Source: Mytilisepta virgata (Eukaryota; Mollusca; Bivalvia; Mytilida; Mytilidae). From it: a stretch of 64,000 nt of DNA. Position 1 is the stretch's first letter; the number at the start of each line of letters is the position of its first letter. Below the pieces are notes generated by a model. It was not told the origin of the DNA and made no database searches. It saw only the letters and a program-made list of their open reading frames with translations. Below, piece after piece: positions 13,501-28,500 of this stretch. The stretch is from NCBI GenBank assembly GCA_028015205.1, contig CM051520.1, positions 13,240,501 through 13,304,500 on the forward strand, given 5' to 3'. The position numbers and the translations under genes are program-made.

Positions 13501-16500
13501 CTTCCATATATTTATAAATTCAAATATATAAGGAAACAATCAAGAACCGTTTTTGTTTATTTGTTCTATCACAGAACATAAGGTTTGACTTTTCCTTCAG
13601 ATTTTTACATTGTGAGCCCTGAACAATGTCAGCGAGACGATTTGTTGAAATGTACATATACAGTAGTATCATAGGATACTTTCCTACATCGTATCTTCGT
13701 TCTGTGAGTCTACATACGATACAAGTTTGGACGCTCATAAAATTTCCAGGATCAAACTATGAAACCTAACATACATGTAACTTCGCGCAAAAGTACCAAG
13801 AATTATGCCACAGTTTCAATACAAATAAATCCGCATCAGTTCAGAACTATTTACACAATTCAAAAAAAGATCTATTCTTAATGTACACATTCGTTAGCTT
13901 GACCAGAGCGGACACTAAGTTATGATAAAGCTCACACGGCCCATTAGTTCATATCAGCTAAGAAGGTGAGGATGAAATTCTGTCCTTAACACACGCCTAA
14001 TATACCTAATTGATTCGTAACTTTGTTTTCTTTGATGCAATATGGCATTAACAACAGGTTCATACTTCTTCGCTGGCCATCTGGTCATTGATATAGTCTT
14101 TTCAAACTGTGTTTCTCTATAAAATATTAGAAATTACTTTATTGATTTATTAATTACTTTATTTACTTATAATAAAAATAGTAGCTGGGTCTTTGATAAA
14201 CTATACTGTAGTATGTTGATGGTCGATAAAATCATTATTATTTTTTATTTCACTTTAGATCAAACAAGATCAATAATTTTAATAAATGAAAAAAAACTGT
14301 TAAACATATTACCTGCATGGATTACGACAATTGCAGCCAGTGAGACCTTGCTCAACAGCATTCATGCAATCTTTTTCTGAAAAAAAAATATGTGTAAACA
14401 CACAGCAATATACCAGCATTTGGTATTGTACATGTTATTAAATTATATAGATGGATGGATGAATTATTGTTTAACGTCCAGTGGCAACCATTAGGTGCAT
14501 ATAAGGACGAAAACATGTTGATAGGATATGAATATGATCCCTGCTTTGTACTAGACCGACACTCTGAGCCGGATTTTTAACGCGCTAGCTCACAAGGAAA
14601 ATGTCCACAGGAAGACATATCACCTCAGTCGGACACATTATACTGACTCCGAGGCCAGTCCTTTGCTCTTACTCCTATATGCTGCGTGCTTGGTGGAGTA
14701 AAAGCAAATACCAATTACAATATCTTTGGTTTGACTCGGCCGGGGATCGAACCCGCGACCTTCCGCATCTGAGGCGAGCATGCTGCCATGAAACCACCGA
14801 GGCGGTTTTAAATTATATGGTAAAAATGGGAAATAAGGTAAGGTACATTGGAAACCAATACCGTTAGATACTAATTTAACAACATAAAAATTAACAGAAC
14901 AAGGCTGTCATTACTAGTCTTCATCATGAATGTCAATGAAAAGTCTTCAATGTTTCAGAAACTTATACCTTACAAGATCAACCCTACAGTGTTGAAATTG
15001 TCAGATTATCAATTTGGAAATTCTGTTCAAAGAAGAATTTCAAATCTCTCAGGCAAAATTGTTGACCCTACAATATTTTTACTTTGCTTTTGCTTTCTAC
15101 CTTCTACAAGATTTTTAAACTGACTTTCCAGACTCCTGATTTTGTTTTTGTTTTCTTCTCGTACTTTTTTATCGTGTAGATTTCAGTTAATATGGTTGAC
15201 GTTTTCTAATTTATTCCTCATACATATATCCCTCTTCGTACTGTTTCCCCCCGTAAATTTCGAATAAGACGTTATACGATATTGAGACATTTTTCATGTC
15301 AAAGTGTAAAAAATCGAAAAATATACAATCATGACCGGTAAATCTCGCATTTCTAAATGTTTCATTTTCATTCTGTCTCTCGGTTTCTATTCGATGTGTT
15401 GCCATTAGACAGAAGATATGTTTTTAGAGATTATCTGCAGAAGGAATTTCTCCTGCAATTATCAATAACGTATGTCTCTCTGATAGCAACTGTTACATTT
15501 AACACAGGAAAGAATTGAAAATAGAACAGAAAGGGACTTGTAGCAAGTCAAATCAAATGTTTAAATGATTCTGTTGTTTGTCGTTTTATATCTGGCTTAT
15601 TCTTTTTTTTCTAATTATCAAACACAACAAGCAGAGTTGACTTTTTACAAATGTCGAAATATTAATAAGAAAATGGATTTTTTTCCAGTAGGACTCCAGC
15701 GGAACGTGGAAATCTGTTTGGGTTATCAGTAGTTCGAGTTTTGATTAAAGTACAAAACATTGCCAGTGCTATACATTATACAAGTAAAGCTGTCATTACC
15801 ATGAAATATTTTTCAATAACTTAAACAGGTTAATCATTAATTAACAGTAAGCATGACATCTTGATTACATCGAACATGTATTTTTATATTTGTTGACATC
15901 ACCTGAACATTTTCTGGCTGCAAACAGTTTACTGACATCAGATATTTTTTTTTATCTCAGGAGGTATCAATTGCAGAAATTTTGGCTTGAAATTATTGCT
16001 ATATGTTTATTGTATTATAGTTTCGAAGAAGGTTTCGTCCCATAGACATTTGCTGTGTTTTGGTCACAAAACAAACCTTTAATATAGTTTTTGCCACATT
16101 TAATCCTATTTGGTGTTGATTCTTTCCCTCCCTCCTTATATTGTTTTTTAATTTATGTCTCTTTTAGAAAACGTTTTCACTGTACCTGAATGAAAATATA
16201 TTTAAAATTAAAAATACATAATTCCGAGATACCTTCATTGGTTAAACATATAAACATTGTACTAGACACACTTCTGGAACAGTTGCATGTCTCCATTACA
16301 CGTTGTTCTTTGCAATCTTCCAAACAAGCCTTTAAAACAATATATAGTGTAGGAGATGATAATTTTACAATAGGTTTATCAACGATTATATAATGAATTC
16401 AATAGACTTTTCAATTGCATCAAGTAGCTTTACACTCTGATGTTATAATTTCAAATAATAAATATCTCTGCTTTGTTTGATATTTATTTTTTCTGATTGA

Positions 16501-19500
16501 TTAATCAAAAGGGTCAGCATACCAGTCGCCATCTTTAGATGAAAAACAAACAAAAATTAGCAGAGAGTAAAAATAGTCTGAATATTACAGCCATTTAGCA
16601 TTGGTTGAGCTAAACAGTCCTTTTTAACCTAAACCTTCCCATTATCTATACAGATACTCATGCATAAAACACACTATAAAAAACAATACAGTAAAATTAT
16701 GAACAAGGTGTCTGATACCGTTTCACTGTAAAACCACCGAAGATTATGTTTTCCTAAAACCTTCTAAATAAATTCAATGTTCCATCCTTATATTATTATA
16801 TATAGCAAGACACTGTCTATAAAGGGCGGATTGAAATAATCCCATTCATGAACAAAGCATGTAAAATTAACTTCTGTGTAAAGGGCACCTTTTTCTGGTC
16901 CTTTGTATGCCTTTATAGACAGATTTGACTGTGAACATGTAAATGTAAAATACTAACAGCTGTATTACTGAACATATTACTGTCATCACAATCACTGTCG
17001 TCCCTTGTCATTCTCTCTATTACTTTCTGAAAATATATGGAAACTAAGAAAAATGTGTTGTTATATACTATGCTGGAAAGAAAATATTTTCTTATCCGTT
17101 AATACTGTATTTTGAAAAAAATGTATAATATTGAGAGTAGCTAATAGGTAAATTCTAAAGGCCATCCATTATAGACTGTTAGTAAACGGATTGTTATTGC
17201 AATGACACGTCTAAAGCTCAATTGATGAATTTCACTCAAGTTCCCATAGCCTTACATCTAAAATTCATGTTTTAATTCCTGAATTTTGGCTTTCCAGTTT
17301 TGGCCAATTTAATTCTATCGATTGTTGTGTTTTACTTTGTTTTGGCTTTCTAAAGCTATAATTATACTAATCAAATGCCTGCCATATAATTTCAGAAGAC
17401 AGGATAACGAGTAGCCATCGTTATGTACCATTCTAAAAAAAACTATCGGGCGGTTTACGTGATTTTTGACGTCCAGGTGTGATCATGTGACGGTTCCTTG
17501 CAGTAAAAACAAGGTACCTGATCAGCCGTCCGCTGAAAACTGTATTTTATACATGTTTAATAGGATAATCATTCAATGTGAATAGCTGGCGGAACAAGTA
17601 AATGTTCGAGGTTAGTTAATAATTTCCTTTTTTTTTTGGTTTAGGTACTAACGAGAAAGGAATACTTCTTGACAAAAGAAGAGTATGTGTAACGTATTTT
17701 ACGTATCTCTTATGGCCACGGCTATTACTCGATATTGAATGTCGCACCAATCTATTCCATATAATTTATCTTTTTCCTCAACTGTTTTTCAACTCTACCA
17801 AGGCCTATAGAAGATGATAAAAGAGTTGACATCCAGAGGTCTTTTGAAAAAAGTGAAAGACTATACATTAAAACATAACTAGAAATAAACTTTACCATTT
17901 TGGGAAAAATACCTGGGCTATTGCAAAGTCAGTTTTAAACCCCGTAGAAACAGATAGACCATTGCTTTGTAAGTAAGGTTCAAATCCATTCTCGTGTATA
18001 GATATTCTGATACCAGCTTCGTCTGAGATATAGGGTAAATAATCACTTTGATTAACATCTAACATGAGTTGTAAGCCTGAAATTGGAAACAAGACCTACA
18101 GTTTTTCATTATCGCTCCTGCATTAATTCTATCAATAACACCAACATTTCAGACGGGTGATCCAAAGCATTATTAATTATTTGCTTGCTTTATAAAGTCC
18201 AATAAACAATATTAAACTAGTACAATAATTGAATAGGAGAGATGCCTTTGTAATTTACCTGATTTCATGTATCTGTTTTTCGCTATTTTTGCTAAAATAT
18301 TTCGGCATATTGGTGAACTATAAATAGATGTCTTTACTTTCTTCTTAAAATGGATTTAAAGAAAAAATTACCAAAAAGTGGTCCAGCTCGATTTGCTACC
18401 GTTGGTTCAGCAGGAAACCGATAGCATCTGCCATAATATGGATCATAGGATGGCTTGAAATGGCTGCAAAAGGCAATATAAAATTTCTAAAGCATAATAT
18501 TAATCATCAGGTAGCAACCATTTAAATTTTATTGGATAGAAAGTGATCCTGGATCTTAGAAAAAATTAGTCTGGATTTATTTCTTCAAATATACTTCTGT
18601 ATGATTCAAGGTGATATTTAATCCTTTCTTTTTTCACCAAAATTTGTCTTTGTTTTTTTTTTTTTAAATTCGTTGACCCCCACCCATAAAAATCGAATGC
18701 AGATCTTTAATTGTAATTGATCCCTTAGGAAAATATACAGAAATTAAGACTACTGTTTTGCTTTGTCATGATTGGATTTTTGATTTGTGGTTTCTATTGT
18801 CGAAATTTTTTTCCCGGTGTTACCGGTATTTAAGGCTTGTCTTGTTGTGGGACTGTTGTTCCTTGTTGGTGGCCGAGAGACAACACGGATGATATTATTT
18901 TTTCCCATGCTCAATCACATGAGATGTTGTCTCATTGACCATTACGTCAGATGAGTAAATATATTAATAGAGTGCTTCAAAATATAAAATCTAAGGATTG
19001 TTTTCACATTTAGAACATGTTATACGATATACCCTGCGTTGAGGCAGTTTACGCTTCAAATAATAAATATTCTTAAATTTTGACTTTAGTTCTCTTCATT
19101 TTTCATTCAGGTTATCGTTTTTATATTATTCCACATATTTTATTATCAAGAATTAATTATGAAAAAGTAGTTAATGCTTTAGAGAAAAAGACTAAATTTA
19201 TACATGCGAGAATATTGTTTCGCGTGAATAATAAGAATTCAAGAAATCTAAAAAAAAAACCTGTCAAAACTTTCCATGCCGAATTTGATCTCCTGAACGA
19301 AAATGGAATGTGGACCTCTATTGTTTCTGTTTATGTTTTGTTCTCTGTATGTTATTTTTTGTCTGAAGGTCTGTCAATTTGGATGGCGTTAATTAATTTA
19401 TGTTCCTGATATGTGTTTAATTATTTACTTAGTAACTACATGTAAAAGAAGAAGCGTGTGCATGTTAACAGACTTTAGGAAACGTGTATTAAAAGAAAAT

Positions 19501-22500
19501 ATTAATTTTCAAATGCATCATCACTTATAACTATGTCATTATAGTCGGAGTATGATATCGTTAAAGGGTTCTTAGGGTCATTAGTTCAAGGGGGGTAATC
19601 CAAAACAATGTATGCAGATATGCCAATTCTAATATCAGTTACTAGTATTATAATTTGTAATATTACACTTTTAAATTTTCACTACTCTATTTATTTATGT
19701 TATCTAAGCCGGTCCATATAATGTTATATGGACCGCATCGTTTTGGTGAGATCGATTAAAATCGATTAAATCCCAGAAAAGTATAATATAACAAATATTT
19801 CATGACATTTCGGGTCAAATGTCAGTATATGGACCGGTTGGTTGCCCTCCAGAAATTATATGGACCTCAGCGTCGCTTCGGTCCATAAAATTTTCGTCGG
19901 GCGACCAACCGGTCCATATACTGCCATATGACCCTCAGTGTCATGAACTATTTGTTAAATATGACCTTATTCAAGCGCTATTATACTATATCCGCAGTAA
20001 AATATGGATACTGATTCCAACGTTACAGAGGTCAGAAGGCTTGTTTGGCAACGACATAGTAAAGTTACCCACAAGTTTAAGGATGCTCGCTGGTCATGTT
20101 TTGGTCTTTTTGTCAGATTTTCGGAATCCTCGGGTTTTATACCTTTCTTAAACATGAAATTTTTTGCCCATGAACCCCCACTTTTTCCTTTATAATTCAA
20201 TCATATATACCTTAAAATGGTATTTGACACAATTTTATGAAATCCTTTTTATTTTTTCATAAATCTTTGAGAGACTGAAGTTGTCAATGCAAAGACAATG
20301 GAAAATCCAGAGAAAACCCATTTTCTGCAAATTTTAGCTCTAAAATGAGACATGAGCCTATATTTTTTTTCTTGCTTATTTGTTTACTATTCATATGTTC
20401 TCTCAAACTAAAACACCTATTTCAAATCCTATTTATTTCCTATTAGACCAGCGATCATCCTTAAGCGACGTTATTGTATAACTTGCATCTTTGTATCAAA
20501 TACCTATGTTGCAGCGTCTCAAAATGTCGTAGAAACTGTCCTATTAGAATAGAAATAATTCACGGTGGCTTGAAAATATGCTGATTTTTCCACGGATAGG
20601 CCTTTATGCCGATATTGTACCACTCACTGTCGCTTATGGTAAAATATTTGGCAATACGGCCTGACCATGAAAAAACTAGGATATTTTCAACCCTTTGTGA
20701 ACTATTTCTCTAATGACCACTCCGTAATCGGCATATGAACTAAACCGCGGTAAAATAACCAATAAACCATGCTCATGCCACCGTCTATTTTTGTTCCTTG
20801 TTGTGGCTGTTCTCTTTACCTCCCAGTAAAGGCATATTAGCCATACGTATTTTCCGGTTCGTCTGAATCATTTGTCCGATGTCCAATTTTTCAGTGTTCA
20901 AAAAACACAAAATAACTGGTGAGAACTTCACTATTAACATGCTAATCAAAGAGGCGCAGTAACGATGAGGGTTTCTCATTTGAGTGAACAGCCACAAACA
21001 CTGATTTCTTTACCGTGTTTTCACCTATTAGAATACCGTATTTGACCTATTATAATAGAAATAATTCATAACATACTAGGGTTTTTTGGAGATTGTACTA
21101 TGAATATGCCTTATGTTATGTTATAAATTTTACCCCTCACTTCGCTGCGCTACACACAGGGTAATTTTTTTTCAAAAATAAGGCGATTGCACCCGTTGCG
21201 AAATCTCCCAAAAAACCACCGTATGCCATGAATTATTTCTAAAATAATCCTAACTTCCAGGATAACCTACATCTTATCTATCTCAGTGAAATTGAATGAG
21301 ACCACAGACACACCAAATGCTGCTTTATACCTAGACTTTTACTTATACGTAGACAAATAATGGGCGATGTAAATCAAAACTTTATGACAAACGTGATGAT
21401 TTAAGCTTTCTAACATACACAGCTCTCAGGCCAATTGTATGTAAATTTCACAGTTCATACGTTACTTTATTGAATGTGATATATACGACGACTTTATCGG
21501 TAGAGCAAGATTGCTGTCGCGTAGGCTGTCACGATATGACTATATAAAGGTTTATGGATGGCCTTGTTGGTTTCATCTTCTGGACATTTCACATTCGTGT
21601 TCACGAATTGATTTACCGACACGAAGTATTTATGTCACAAATAAGACAACATATCTTCTGGAATAGACACCTCATCGGATTTAACACTTCGCCAAATGTT
21701 ACTCATCGGTAATGAAACGGTTGTCGTTAACGATGTAGAGCACCTGATGTCAATCCCGTTTTTCATTGGGACTTCATATTGCTAGTGCCATATTTTCTGT
21801 GCAGTCTTTTTCTAATTCTGTCTAGCTTATTATATGTTTACTATTCTTCGAGTTCTCCATGTATCCTTGTGATTTTTGTCGATCATTTTATGTTTCATTC
21901 TCTTTAGTTTGTCCTGATTTTTGGACCTCGATCTTAAGGATATTTTTCCACTGTTTGATCGCTTACTAGTATTCTTTTCGACATTTAGAGCGTTTAAGGT
22001 CATAATATAAATTCACTTTATGCTACTCCCGAATTAAAGACTTTCAACTAGTTTTAATACAAATTTCATTTGATTGTCTGTTTGGTGTTTATATACTAAT
22101 AAATTTCATCAATGCTCCCTATTTGATATTATTTTTTTTTAAAATAACACTTGATTAGTATTCGAGCTGATTTCGTGTCAGGGCAATATTCCATATAAGG
22201 TAAAATTTCAGTATACCTTTCGTTACATCTGTGTCCAAGGAACTTGCAGCTGATAACAAATTCATTAAAAGCTGGTGTCATTGACTGAGTAATATCGTCT
22301 GCATATTCTTTACCAAATGCATTCAAATATCGTCGGAAGCTTTGTTGTTGTTCAAATAAAAGATCCAAGTTAACCTCTGCAAATAATTTTTATTACAACT
22401 ATTTTTTTTTTGTTTTTATTAAAATGAAGTACATATATATAAAATTAATTGTTAATTTTAACATTTTCTGAACCCATTATTCATAAAACATTTAATCACC

Positions 22501-25500
22501 GTGTGGTTTTCGACGATCTTAGTCGATGGTTGGTTAAGACAAAATGCTGTCACCCACCGGAACGACTTTTACGTTCGGATATCTCGGAATCGATTAATAA
22601 CACCATAGCAACATAGACGTATTACGCAAGTGTATGGCGTAATAATCAGGAATTGTGACTTGTGAAGGTTGTTAAAATGTATTTAATAATCCTTAGATAA
22701 AGATTCTATTATCGTTACTCAGGGATTATCGCATTTATCAAATCACGATTTTCAAATTATCGAATGTTAAAGTCATCGTCAAGGCTCGCACTTTAACATG
22801 TGATAATTAAACCATACCAATTAGATAAATCCGATAATCCACTGTTATCTATGTAAGAAATCTATGCATATTTGTTGTATAATAACCAGATAAAATAGGA
22901 TGATGAGAATGACATTAAGTTAAGACATAAATCAAACTTAATTTCGCACAGTCAAAGATAAAAAAACATTACCCACTTAACAAATGAGTCGGCTTATCAA
23001 GGAAAGCAAATTCTGACATATAAATATTCTAAAATAATTACCTACCATTGTTTTTTGTTTCTGTTTGATTAAGATTTGTCTGTAACAGAAAAAATATTTT
23101 TTGTAACAGAATTCATACATGTTATAGTACAAGAGAAAATAATAACAAAACGTAACTTTTTTTAAAATAACAAGTTGGTGAACTTCCTGTGATATGCGCT
23201 AGGGCTCTTATACTGCCGTGAACGATACATAGTACTGTGATATACTTGAAAGTTAATTTCAATAATTAGAATATTGTTGTACTTGCAAAAAGCTATACCG
23301 AGTTTTGATAAAACATGAAAAATCTAAAAATATTTTAGGAACATTCAATTACTGTAAACTAACGTTATCGTTATGAAATCTTAAGTCGATTTAAGTCCAA
23401 AAGATCGGAAGTTCAAAATGGAAAATCATAAAAATCAAAAGGAAGCGTTCCCTGGCATGACACATTCATATATACGGGTATTTTCATTGGTTAGTTCTCA
23501 AGGTCAAAAGAGAATCCATTTGCGTCCTAGGTAGAATTTTCTAGGTCACATACCAGACGGTGGTATGTTCGACCCGCAAAATATGAATGTGTGATGTCAG
23601 GGGTTTGTATATAGGAACGAACATAGATACAAAACCCTGCCTTGGGATGATGGGTATTACGCTTCCTTTATTCGTTACATCGAAAATTTCAATTGTGTAT
23701 AGTAAACATATATTATGGAAAATAAATGAAAGTACACTTGCATTATGGTACGATGCTATTTAATCGAAGCAGCATTGATTATTTCTCTGCCATAATACCA
23801 ACAAATGGCCAAAGTTTACTGACTGATTCACGGAAGACCAAAATTTCACTTTTTGTCGGTAGTTTTCATAAAAAGTTTGCCGAATAGGAAAATATAAAAC
23901 ACTTACACGTCAAGGTTCCGTGTATTTGTTTGTTATTTTAATGAATTATCCCTGTAAGTACAAGTCTCTGTTAAACGTAGATGACTCTACTTATATAGAG
24001 AACTTGAATAGTACTCAATATAGATATACAATATCATAATGTGATAACAGCCGCAATTCCGTTCAATATACAATTCATTAAAAAATTACAGGAATATAGT
24101 AAAATTATATTATCTACCAAGGATATCTTTTCTGCTATATTTAAAAACTTGCCAAAACTGTTGAGGGTCTTGATATTATTAACAGATAACAGTTTCCCTA
24201 ATTTTTAAACTGATGACCCGCGTAAATACCAAGGCTGTTTTTTTTAAGTGCTTAATATATAATTTAAGCTTAAATCCCAAAAAAATATTATATACAAGTG
24301 GACGGATGGGCCACACCAAATTGTTATTTCGTTCTTTGGGTTTTTGGATGGCAAAAATAGGTGGGCTTGTTTTTTTCAGGCACAGATCGACTATACGTGC
24401 GGCATACTTTTTAAAAAATAAAATATTGCAAGAAAACGGGAAAAATTACCAATTTTTACAAAATTTTAGGAGCGGGCGAACAATTTTTATTTGTGATTTC
24501 CTGAAAAATGAAGAATTTTGTGGGAATTTTCTTCATTTTGCAAAAGGAAGTGGCAAATTTTTTTTCTTAACATTAACATTGTCGAAAAAAAACAGAGCAG
24601 CAAAACCCAAAGAGATAAAGATCAGTCTGCAGAAAATTCGGAAAAACAAGCAAATGGTAATATTACCCTTCGTATTAATCATTAGTGCGTTTAAGAAGTT
24701 TTTTCGAATATATTTGTTGGGCTTATTAACACATGTTAGATAATTTAATATAAAAATATCTTTAGAAACAGGACGGAAGAACAATACACAAAAAGAAAAA
24801 AATCCAATTATACATGCAATTCGGCGTTAATAATTCGATCACTTTTTCTAATGGAATGTTTATACATCAATATAAATTATGTTATCCTTATATCAATAAA
24901 ATCAAAGGATTGTTAATGTTCAAGAAAAAAATATTCTCTCTATATAAATAAGTCCTTAATTCTCTTGTATGTTGTTAACATGTATATTGTATATTTATAC
25001 TATTCATGTTGTTACACTAAATGATATTTTCATAACTTTTAAGATAATTACAGCAAAATATATCCTTGATTTGATTTGGAAACCTAATGAAAAAAAATAA
25101 AATAGCTGATGGACTGGTTATAGAAAATACCCTGGACGTTTCCTGGAATTCATTCAAACCTTCACGAGGAGCTGCAGATGAAGAAAAGGCGACGCCGACG
25201 GTTCAAGACGACGGATGCATTGAAGTGATTTCCATGTGTCGACATTGGTGTTGTGCACAGACGACACAATAAATACGTTCTAAAACATTTACCGTGGTTT
25301 TGTTTTTTGATAAATCTGTTAAACTCGTATTTAATATCGCTTGAATATAGTCTAATGTGGACATTAAAACCCTTTTCATAACAGTATCATTACTCCTTTT
25401 CAATCTTGAATAGCTGATAAGATTTAAATTGCAGAAAGAAACATCCGGAACATAAGACTCCCTGTGCACAATGTACACTTTCGTGTTGATGCTTTGTCTG

Positions 25501-28500
25501 AAAATAGAAGTAGAAAAATTAAGACATATTTAGCCTTTTATTAAATTATCTAATTTATAGTCAAATTACATGAAATGTATGGGAGAAAATTTCAGTAGTT
25601 TAACACCAATAATAAAAAATTGCAGAGAGGCCATCGTGCAACCGATTATACAATTAATATTTATTATATTTTTGATAGGAGTTTTTTATGAAAAGAACAT
25701 TTTTATTTAAACTTTAAATTTCCAATTTTCAAGTAGAAATTCGTCAGTTTTGAATATTTAACATTCAGTTCTGAAAATTATTCAAATATGAAAACTTTTT
25801 ATGATCAAATATTAAACGAATACATTTTACTTAATATTCAACGCTCAACTCTGACAATATTCCAACTTGAATATATGCCAAAATTCAATGCTTAATTAAA
25901 AGTCTTTTCAATTTAACAGCCACCTTCGTAATGGTTTATTCTTTAAAGTGTTTCGAATTCGAATTAAAACAACAGTTTAAACTCAACATTCTGTCATAGA
26001 AATTTATTTTGGTGGGGTGGGGTGGATAACTCTATGTCCTTATATGGTTTTTACCTTTAACTTTGGAATTCAAATCTGCACTTCAACAATTTGAGTTCTT
26101 GTTTTGTCTTTTAACTGTGTTGAGCGCTGGCGAGTTGTAATTCGATGAAATATAAATAATACTAGCAGGTTGCTAGTATTTCGATACTGGCGTGAAAATA
26201 CAACCTATTTTGTTAAGTTTTAAGATATTATTAAGATTTTAGTGATAAGGATTTATCTCCTTCATAGCTCTGTTGTTAGATTGGTTTTGGTTTTGACCTT
26301 TGTTTGTCGTTTGAATCTATTCTTTAACATTTTGGTTTTTTCAGTTTTCAACGTGTATTTGACATCGACACGGATATGATTATACAGACATTGTGCATGA
26401 ATTTGTCATCACAGAACATTATTATTAACATCCAATTTACATTTTTGACAAGAATATCGATTGAAAATATGTTAAGTTTAATATTCATCGATTTCCATAC
26501 ATGAAAAAATATATTTAACGATATAATGTTGTGTTGAAAATGATTTAAAATTAATATTTTAAGAATCTAACGCTAAAATGCCAGAATGTCATTAACAATT
26601 CTTCGTTATCATGACATCTAGCATTTGTCTAGTGTTAGGAGAGGTATTTATTATAATTTAGTGATCATGGTGATACTAATATTCTATGACACACACTTAT
26701 ATAAAAAAGGAATTTATCCTTATATGTATCTAAATTCACGATTCTGACAAAAAATTGCGTTCATATGTTCATGGCGTTAGTATATAAAAGCATTGTACAT
26801 GTTCAAATCACTTTATATGTTGTTATATGATTTTACTAATTGTTACCCTCTATACCACCATTCCTCATTCATAACTGAAGAAGAAGTTGAAAGATCTAAT
26901 CCATCGATGCTTTCAAAATAAAAATGGCAACAACAGATACACATACGTTGTCATTGGTAGAGATAAATCATAGCTTGTTAAAAAACACTCTAAAAACTAC
27001 GAAACTGTCCTGATGATTGAATTTTTGATCGACAACATATTTGTTCAATTTGGTGGACGTGTTTTCCAACAGACAATTGGCATTCCTATAGGTACTAATT
27101 GTACGCCACTACTGGCCGATTTGTTCATTTACTCATATGAGGCAGACTTCCTTGACGGGCTTCTTAAGGAAAAACAGGAGAAATTGGCCCGTACCTTTAA
27201 TTTCAGCTTCCGCTACATAGATGATGTCTTATCACTCAATAATTCACGTTTTGGGTATTTCTTAAATCTCATCTATCCCAATGAGCTCGAAATTAAGGAT
27301 ACAACAGACACTGTCAAGTTTGCGTCTTATCTTGACCTTCTCCTCGAAATTGACACCAGAGGAAGGTTGAATACAAAACTTTACGACAAACGGGATGACT
27401 TTGACTTTGCAATCGTCAACTTCCCATTTTTGATCGGCAATATTCCAGAAGCGCCGGCGTGTGGAGTATATATTTCACAACTCGTACGTTATTCCAGAGC
27501 TTGTGACATATACATTGACTTCCTGGACAGAGCCCGGCTTCTGACAGAAAATTTGCTCAGACAGGGGTACGTTGCTCCTAAGCTGAAGTCATCCTTATTA
27601 AAGTTTTATGGGCGTCATCATGACTTGGTTGACAGGTATGAAAAAACCGTTTCCCAAATGAAAATGGACCTGTTCCATTGATATTATCCCTTCCTCATAT
27701 CGGATTTGACATGGACAGCATATGACTTTACTTACTCATATTATTTGGGAGAGGACTTCATAAGTTGGAAAAAACTTGTGTCCAATACCTTTTGTTTAAT
27801 ACAAATAAAATTATTATAAATCAATTGTCGAGTTCGTAAAAACTCTTGTTTTCTAAGCCGAAACGTGCATTCTAACCAGACACAAATGTATATGATGGCA
27901 CGTGTAAAAGAATATTACATCGAAAACCTAAATAAAAATGGCAATAATACTACATAAGTTTGGAAACTATCTTTATATGTAACTCATCGAGATTTTGACC
28001 GAGATAATATTACATTGTTTTTATATTTTGCTTTTTTGTACATTGCGTATTCATGGATTATTTCTCTTTCAGTGTGCTCCTAAGCAAATCGTTGGAAAGA
28101 CAAAATCATCAAATGAAAATGAATAAAAGAAATCAAATGACATTCAAATAGTAAATACCCGGGAACACTGACTTTGCCTGAGGAAGTGAAAATGTTTAAT
28201 TTAACTGTCTTAAATGTAAATTGGCATAGCAATGTCATTTTCCTGAGATTATACATAAGTGTTATGAAAATCTAAGTTAAGTGATTACATTTTTTTTTAT
28301 CAAAAAGGGAAAGTATTTTAAGGTCAAGGCGAAGTAATTGAAAGTATCCTACAGTTTTCTAATTTTTTGGCAATATGTAAAGCTAGTCGAAATACATTGG
28401 AATATGAAATAAAAATGGGGGTACCCATGCTTATTTTTTTGCTATAACCCTTTGAAAATGCGTTCTGAAATCAACTTTTAACATAGGATATATAGGGAAA

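Larger units (their letters stand above)
18464..22216. other. Intron 4 of the channel gene
   Basis: A 3.75-kb intron rich in secondary-structure elements: the TATGGACC palindrome cluster (19710-19923), two MITEs (20541-20715, 21047-21243) and a Penelope-like RT scrap (21360-21560). Open frames at 19080-19409 and 19819-20151 are not recognisable as genes. Confidence 0.6.

Noticed and set aside
14601..14867. 88-codon frame containing D-S-A-G-D-R-T-R-D
   Set aside because: This peptide arises from reading the antisense of a tRNA-type SINE head.
16190..16393. 67-codon plus-strand frame
   Set aside because: Antisense shadow of channel exon 8.
24213..24743. 176-codon plus-strand frame
   Set aside because: Lies in an intron on the opposite strand, composition follows local A/T runs, and no domain or signal is visible.
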